From Oscillibacter valericigenes (GTDB lineage: Bacteria > Bacillota > Clostridia > Oscillospirales > Oscillospiraceae): a stretch of DNA of 64,000 nt. The stretch is from assembly GCF_021531315.1 (NCBI RefSeq), contig NZ_JAFBIQ010000002.1, forward strand, positions 155,699-219,698, read 5' to 3'. Both the position numbers and the translations under genes were made by a program. The notes beneath the pieces were generated by a model that saw nothing but the letters and a program-made list of their open reading frames with translations, searched no databases and had not been told where the DNA came from. Positions within the stretch are counted from its first letter, which is position 1. Every line of letters starts with the position of its first letter. Shown here one piece after another: positions 60,948 to 64,000 of the stretch.

Positions 60948-61161
60948 AAAAAAGCGTCCGTACCCGCCCGCGCTCACGAGCCGTACAGACGCGAAAAGGG
61001 CGCAATGACCCCTTGGTGTCTCACGGCTCCCAGTGTGGGCAGGAGCGTCCAAAGCCGTCCGGGCATTCTGACTCATCTCCTCGTGGGAGCTTCACAGTGA
61101 CCCGCTCGCGGGGCTTTTCACCCCATTCCCCCGTTCCGGTTTTTCTCCGGCAGACGGCTTT
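60948..61161 (-). promoter_or_regulatory. Cobalamin riboswitch with terminator
   Basis: Read leftward from 61161: P1 arm AAAGCCGTC (61161-61153), a GGGGTGAAAAGCCCC-type stem-loop, GGGTCACTGTGAAGCTCCC, GATGAGTCAGAATGCCCGG (B12-box-like, 61078-61060), and P1 closing arm GACGGCTTT (61059-61051). Then a terminator stem GCGTCTGTAC / GTACGGACGC (60992-60954) with six U, 23 bases before the start codon. This is the class of cobalamin riboswitch that stops transcription when B12 binds. Confidence 0.85.
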
Positions 61162-61405
61162 GATCGGTATATGGATCTGTGCGGCGGAAGGCTCTCCCGC
61201 CGCACATTCTATCATAAGGAAATTTTGCCGAAAAAGCAAGAGGAAATCATGAGAGGAGCCGAAAGAAGCCTGAGCGCCTCGTGCGTCGTGTGCGCATTTC
61301 GGGGCGGAAAATGCTACATTTCGTGCCGTCGCCGAAAAAAAGCGGAAAAAAGTGATATGCTTTACTCGTCAAACCGCTGCAACTACTTTATTTAGGAGGA
61401 GAATC
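61162..61405. other. Divergent promoter region of the two SLH genes
   Basis: Spacer between the riboswitch and the rightward SLH gene. It contains a GGCGGGAGAGCC / GGCTCTCCCGCC-type dyad near 61180-61205. A TATGCT at about 61357 may be the -10 box of the rightward gene. No third gene with a ribosome binding site seen. Confidence 0.4.
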
Positions 61406-63733
61406 ATGAAGAAACGATTACTCAGCACACTGCTTTTTCTCGCTTTGGCGCTCACCCTGCTGCCGACTGCGGCCCTTGCCGCGCCGACAAGGCTCAAAAG
61501 TGTGGACCTTGTCATCGACCTGCCGAAGGCGGGCGAGCCAAACGAGATGGAGACCGAGGTCGCCATCAAATCCTTCAAAAGCGGCAGCATCGATCTGCTT
61601 GCGAACGGTGCGGGCATCCTGTACACCGAGTGGCAGGGCGACGATGTGGAGACCGACGACGGCTATGCCTTCCGCGCAGGCACGACCTATCTCGTCAACA
61701 TCAAGCTCGCCTTCGACCCCGCCAAGGGCTACTGCGCCAACTATAAAACGGTCGGCGGCGAAAATCTCGTAGGGCCCGACACCTTCTCCGCCACGGTCAA
61801 CGGCGTGCCTGCCACAGTCCGCACCAGCGCGCAGTATTATCCCACGCTTCAGGTCAGCCTGACCATCGCGGGCGAGCGCTATACCGAGGCGGAGAAGTCG
61901 GAGCTCAACGCCGATCTGGCGCGGAAAACGGACCTCCTCAGCCAGGCCAAGCGGGCGATGGCGACTCCCCGCACCCAAGCCGAGGCCAACGCCAAGCAGT
62001 ATGAAAACTTCGCCACAAGCGTGACTGTCATGACCGACCCCAGCCATGTTTTGGAGAATACCGACAGCATCCGAACCCTCATTCTGGACGCTGACAAGGT
62101 AACGGAGGACACTTGCTTTTTCATCGCTTACGCCGACTATTTGAAGGAGCTCTGGCTCAGCGACAAGGTGGATGTCTATCAGTTCATTCAGGCGATGGAT
62201 ACCTACCTTTGGCTGCCCATTGCCGGCGTATACCGGTGGGAGAGGCAGAGCGACATGCCCTTCTATACTGCCGAGACCACGGTGTTTATCCCCGAATCCG
62301 CCGTCCCCGCGCTCAAGGCGGCCCAGGCGGAGCGCGGCTATAAGATCCCCTACACCATCAAGACCTACTCCGGCGCCGACGTCTACGCCGCGCAGAAGGC
62401 GGGCGCCGCCGCCGCGAAGGACAACTGGTGCACTGCCCACCAGTACACCATGCAGATCCGAACTGCCGACCGTGTCTACACCTATGCGCAGGCCTGCCAA
62501 TACGCCCGGCGTTATTACTGGTCCTGCGCCATCTGCGGCAAGTGCGAGCACAATGCGGGCCACGTCGCTCCCCATTCCGATGATACGGCGCTGATGCTCC
62601 AGCAGGAGAAGCTGGCCCATTCGGATAATGGCGAATATCCCACGGCGGAGGCCTATATCGGCGTGAACGCCGCCGGAGAGCATGTCTACTGGCTCAGCTG
62701 TGAATACTGCGGCCATTCCCACCGCTATCTCCAGCAGCATCTTACCGCGCGGGATGTTTACGCCTCCGGCACGGGACTGAGCCTCAAGCAGTATCAGGAG
62801 GAGGTCAACGCCACCCTGAAATGGGAGGAGACGCAGGCGCTGAACACCACCGAGCTGTATCCCGGCACCTTCACGCTCGCGCAGAAGTCCTCCGCCAAGA
62901 CCAGCAGCTGGGCGCAGAGCGACGTGAACCTTGCGCTCAATGATAACCTGCTTGACGCCGGCCTGCTCGGCAGCGATTACACGAAGAACATCACCCGCCT
63001 GCAGTTCTGCTCCGTGGCGGTGCGTCTGGCCGAAGAGCTGACGGGCAAGAGCATCACGCCCGCCGCCGCGAATACCTTCACGGACACGAACAACGCTTAT
63101 GTCCTCAAGGCCTACGCTGCGGGTATCACCACCGGCACCTCGACGAGCGCCTTCTCCCCCAACGATACGCTCACGCGACAGCAGATGGCAGCCTTCCTCT
63201 ACCGCACGCTGCGCTATGTGGAGAAGAACTCCGGCTATTCCTACACCAGCTACACCTCCAAGCTTGCCTCCTACACAGATAACGCGCAGGTGCAGGGCTG
63301 GGCGAAGGAGTCGATGGCGTTTATGAACGCGCTCGACCTTGTCAAGGGCACCACCGCCACCACGCTCAATCCCAACGGCAAATGTACCATCGAGCAGGCG
63401 GTCGCCGTGGCGGAGCGCAGCGTCTACGCTCACCAGATCGGCTGGTATCAGGCCGCGCCGGTGACCAACATCTATGACTATAACAACAGCACAGGGGAGC
63501 ATGAGCGCCGCGCCGGTGACTACACCTCCTTCGGCAGCACCAACGCCAGCCTTCATCCGGGCGATCTCGTCTGGGTCACGGGCAAGCTGACCGGTGTGAG
63601 CAACCTGCTGGCTACCGCCCCCGAAGCCACCGTGGAGGATTGCATTTACTCCGCCTATATTCCCGGCATCAACCCGTACACCGGGCAGAGTATGTATCTG
63701 CGCTACCGCGACCTTATCCCCGTCCGCGGGTAA
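61406..63733 (+). CDS. Secreted SLH-domain protein with CxxC motifs
   Basis: 775 aa from the ATG at 61406 (TTTAGGAGGAGAATC upstream). Signal peptide (LLSTLLFLALALTLLPTAA). The N-terminal ~350 residues show no known domain. Residues ~370-450 hold two cysteine pairs, SCAICGKCEHNAGH and SCEYCGHSHRY, perhaps a metal-binding module. Two or three SLH-like motifs follow (about 515-700: ITRLQFCSVAVRLAEE, NAYVLKAYAAGITTGTSTSA, FSPNDTLTRQQMAAFLYRTL, WAKESMAFMNALDLVKG). Divergent from the riboswitch-controlled surface protein. Confidence 0.75.
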   Translation: MKKRLLSTLLFLALALTLLPTAALAAPTRLKSVDLVIDLPKAGEPNEMETEVAIKSFKSGSIDLLANGAGILYTEWQGDDVETDDGYAFRAGTTYLVNIKLAFDPAKGYCANYKTVGGENLVGPDTFSATVNGVPATVRTSAQYYPTLQVSLTIAGERYTEAEKSELNADLARKTDLLSQAKRAMATPRTQAEANAKQYENFATSVTVMTDPSHVLENTDSIRTLILDADKVTEDTCFFIAYADYLKELWLSDKVDVYQFIQAMDTYLWLPIAGVYRWERQSDMPFYTAETTVFIPESAVPALKAAQAERGYKIPYTIKTYSGADVYAAQKAGAAAAKDNWCTAHQYTMQIRTADRVYTYAQACQYARRYYWSCAICGKCEHNAGHVAPHSDDTALMLQQEKLAHSDNGEYPTAEAYIGVNAAGEHVYWLSCEYCGHSHRYLQQHLTARDVYASGTGLSLKQYQEEVNATLKWEETQALNTTELYPGTFTLAQKSSAKTSSWAQSDVNLALNDNLLDAGLLGSDYTKNITRLQFCSVAVRLAEELTGKSITPAAANTFTDTNNAYVLKAYAAGITTGTSTSAFSPNDTLTRQQMAAFLYRTLRYVEKNSGYSYTSYTSKLASYTDNAQVQGWAKESMAFMNALDLVKGTTATTLNPNGKCTIEQAVAVAERSVYAHQIGWYQAAPVTNIYDYNNSTGEHERRAGDYTSFGSTNASLHPGDLVWVTGKLTGVSNLLATAPEATVEDCIYSAYIPGINPYTGQSMYLRYRDLIPVRG

Positions 63734-63744
63734 GAGAAAGGCTG

Positions 63745-63778
63745 AGGGAGAGACCGCAAAAAGAGGTCTCTCCCTTTT
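63745..63778 (+). terminator. Terminator of the second SLH gene
   Basis: Perfect 11-bp stem (63745-63755 with 63765-63775), T tail, directly behind the stop. Confidence 0.85.
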
Positions 63779-63966
63779 CCTGTCCTGATCGGCGTACAGC
63801 TGCCATGCGGCGGAGAGAGCCTTTTGCGTCCTCTACGCCAAGCTCGAAATTTGTCGAGCGGTTTTTAGCTATTTTCCCTCATTTTTTGTTGAAATTCAAA
63901 GAATTTTGTGCTATTTTAGACAACATAAAATATGTGCTTCGAACACAACAGGGAGGCGGTCATCTG

Positions 63967-64000
63967 ATGGAGCTGCGAAGATCAGTCCTGCTGGCAGATG
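63967..64000 (+). CDS. Start of a further gene (cut by window edge)
   Basis: ATG at 63967 after GGGAGG, reading MELRRSVLLAD to the edge. An AT-rich region with promoter-like sequence precedes it. Too short to identify. Confidence 0.4.
   Translation, partial: MELRRSVLLAD

Noticed and set aside
1..64000. CRISPR array, rRNA or tRNA genes
   Set aside because: No regularly spaced repeats, cas-like proteins, rRNA sequence or convincing cloverleaf found by eye; tRNA detection by eye is not exhaustive.

Overview
The window looks like part of a chromosome from a GC-rich gut Clostridia bacterium, most like Oscillospiraceae (the Oscillibacter / Dysosmobacter / Flavonifractor group). The evidence is Firmicutes-type core genes (trmFO, plsX-acpP-rnc, dprA-topA), strong AGGAGG ribosome binding sites, SLH surface proteins, BMP-type purine/nucleoside ABC transporters and a selenium/purine-linked ygeW-ygeY cluster. 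The genus is an inference; no rRNA gene is present.

Region 1 (1 to about 20.9 kb) is accessory DNA. It opens with the 3' end of an IS1182-type transposase. An IS4-type element of 3.8 kb (356-4172), with 21-bp terminal inverted repeats and an 11-bp target duplication, is inserted just after it and carries a LysM protein and a small acidic protein. Next comes wreckage of an integrative conjugative element (AraC, unknown, coupling-protein and TrbL-like fragments). A better preserved leftward array follows: a VirB2-like pilin, a 1470-aa thioester/Cna-B adhesin ending exactly at LPKTGF, mazEF, a RelE/YefM pair, a CAP protein, a sortase with a membrane partner, a HigB-like toxin, dinD, a Bro-N protein and parAB. 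An IS66 fragment and an orphan gene tail close it.

Region 2 (21-40 kb) is core chromosome: a P-loop ATPase, an SH3/NlpC-P60 wall hydrolase, a complete BMP-type ABC transporter, a yhaM-like nuclease, a NMT1/SsuBC-type ABC transporter, and the rightward housekeeping run trmH-dprA-topA-trmFO-plsX-acpP-rnc.

Region 3 (40-55.5 kb) is a purine/urate-type catabolic locus. Leftward from 50.9 kb it holds ygeY (M20 hydrolase), ygeW (knotted carbamoyltransferase), a carbamate kinase, a second BMP-type transporter (lipoprotein, ATPase, two permeases) and an 8-oxoguanine-deaminase-like amidohydrolase. Divergent from ygeY are a YheO-like PAS/HTH regulator, apparently starting at AUC, a large fold-type-II PLP enzyme, a threonine-synthase-like PLP enzyme and a methyltransferase. 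Together they suggest uptake of purines, deamination, processing of ring-cleavage products, and ATP formation from carbamoyl phosphate. Xanthine dehydrogenase, hydantoinase and ygfK are not in the window.

Region 4 (55.5-64 kb) holds an ECF-transporter S component under a palindromic operator, and two divergent SLH-domain surface proteins. The larger one (1527 aa) carries a DUF4430 (transcobalamin C-terminal-like) domain and is preceded by a cobalamin riboswitch with its own terminator. I consider this the most interesting signal: a candidate B12-repressed, surface-anchored cobalamin-binding protein.
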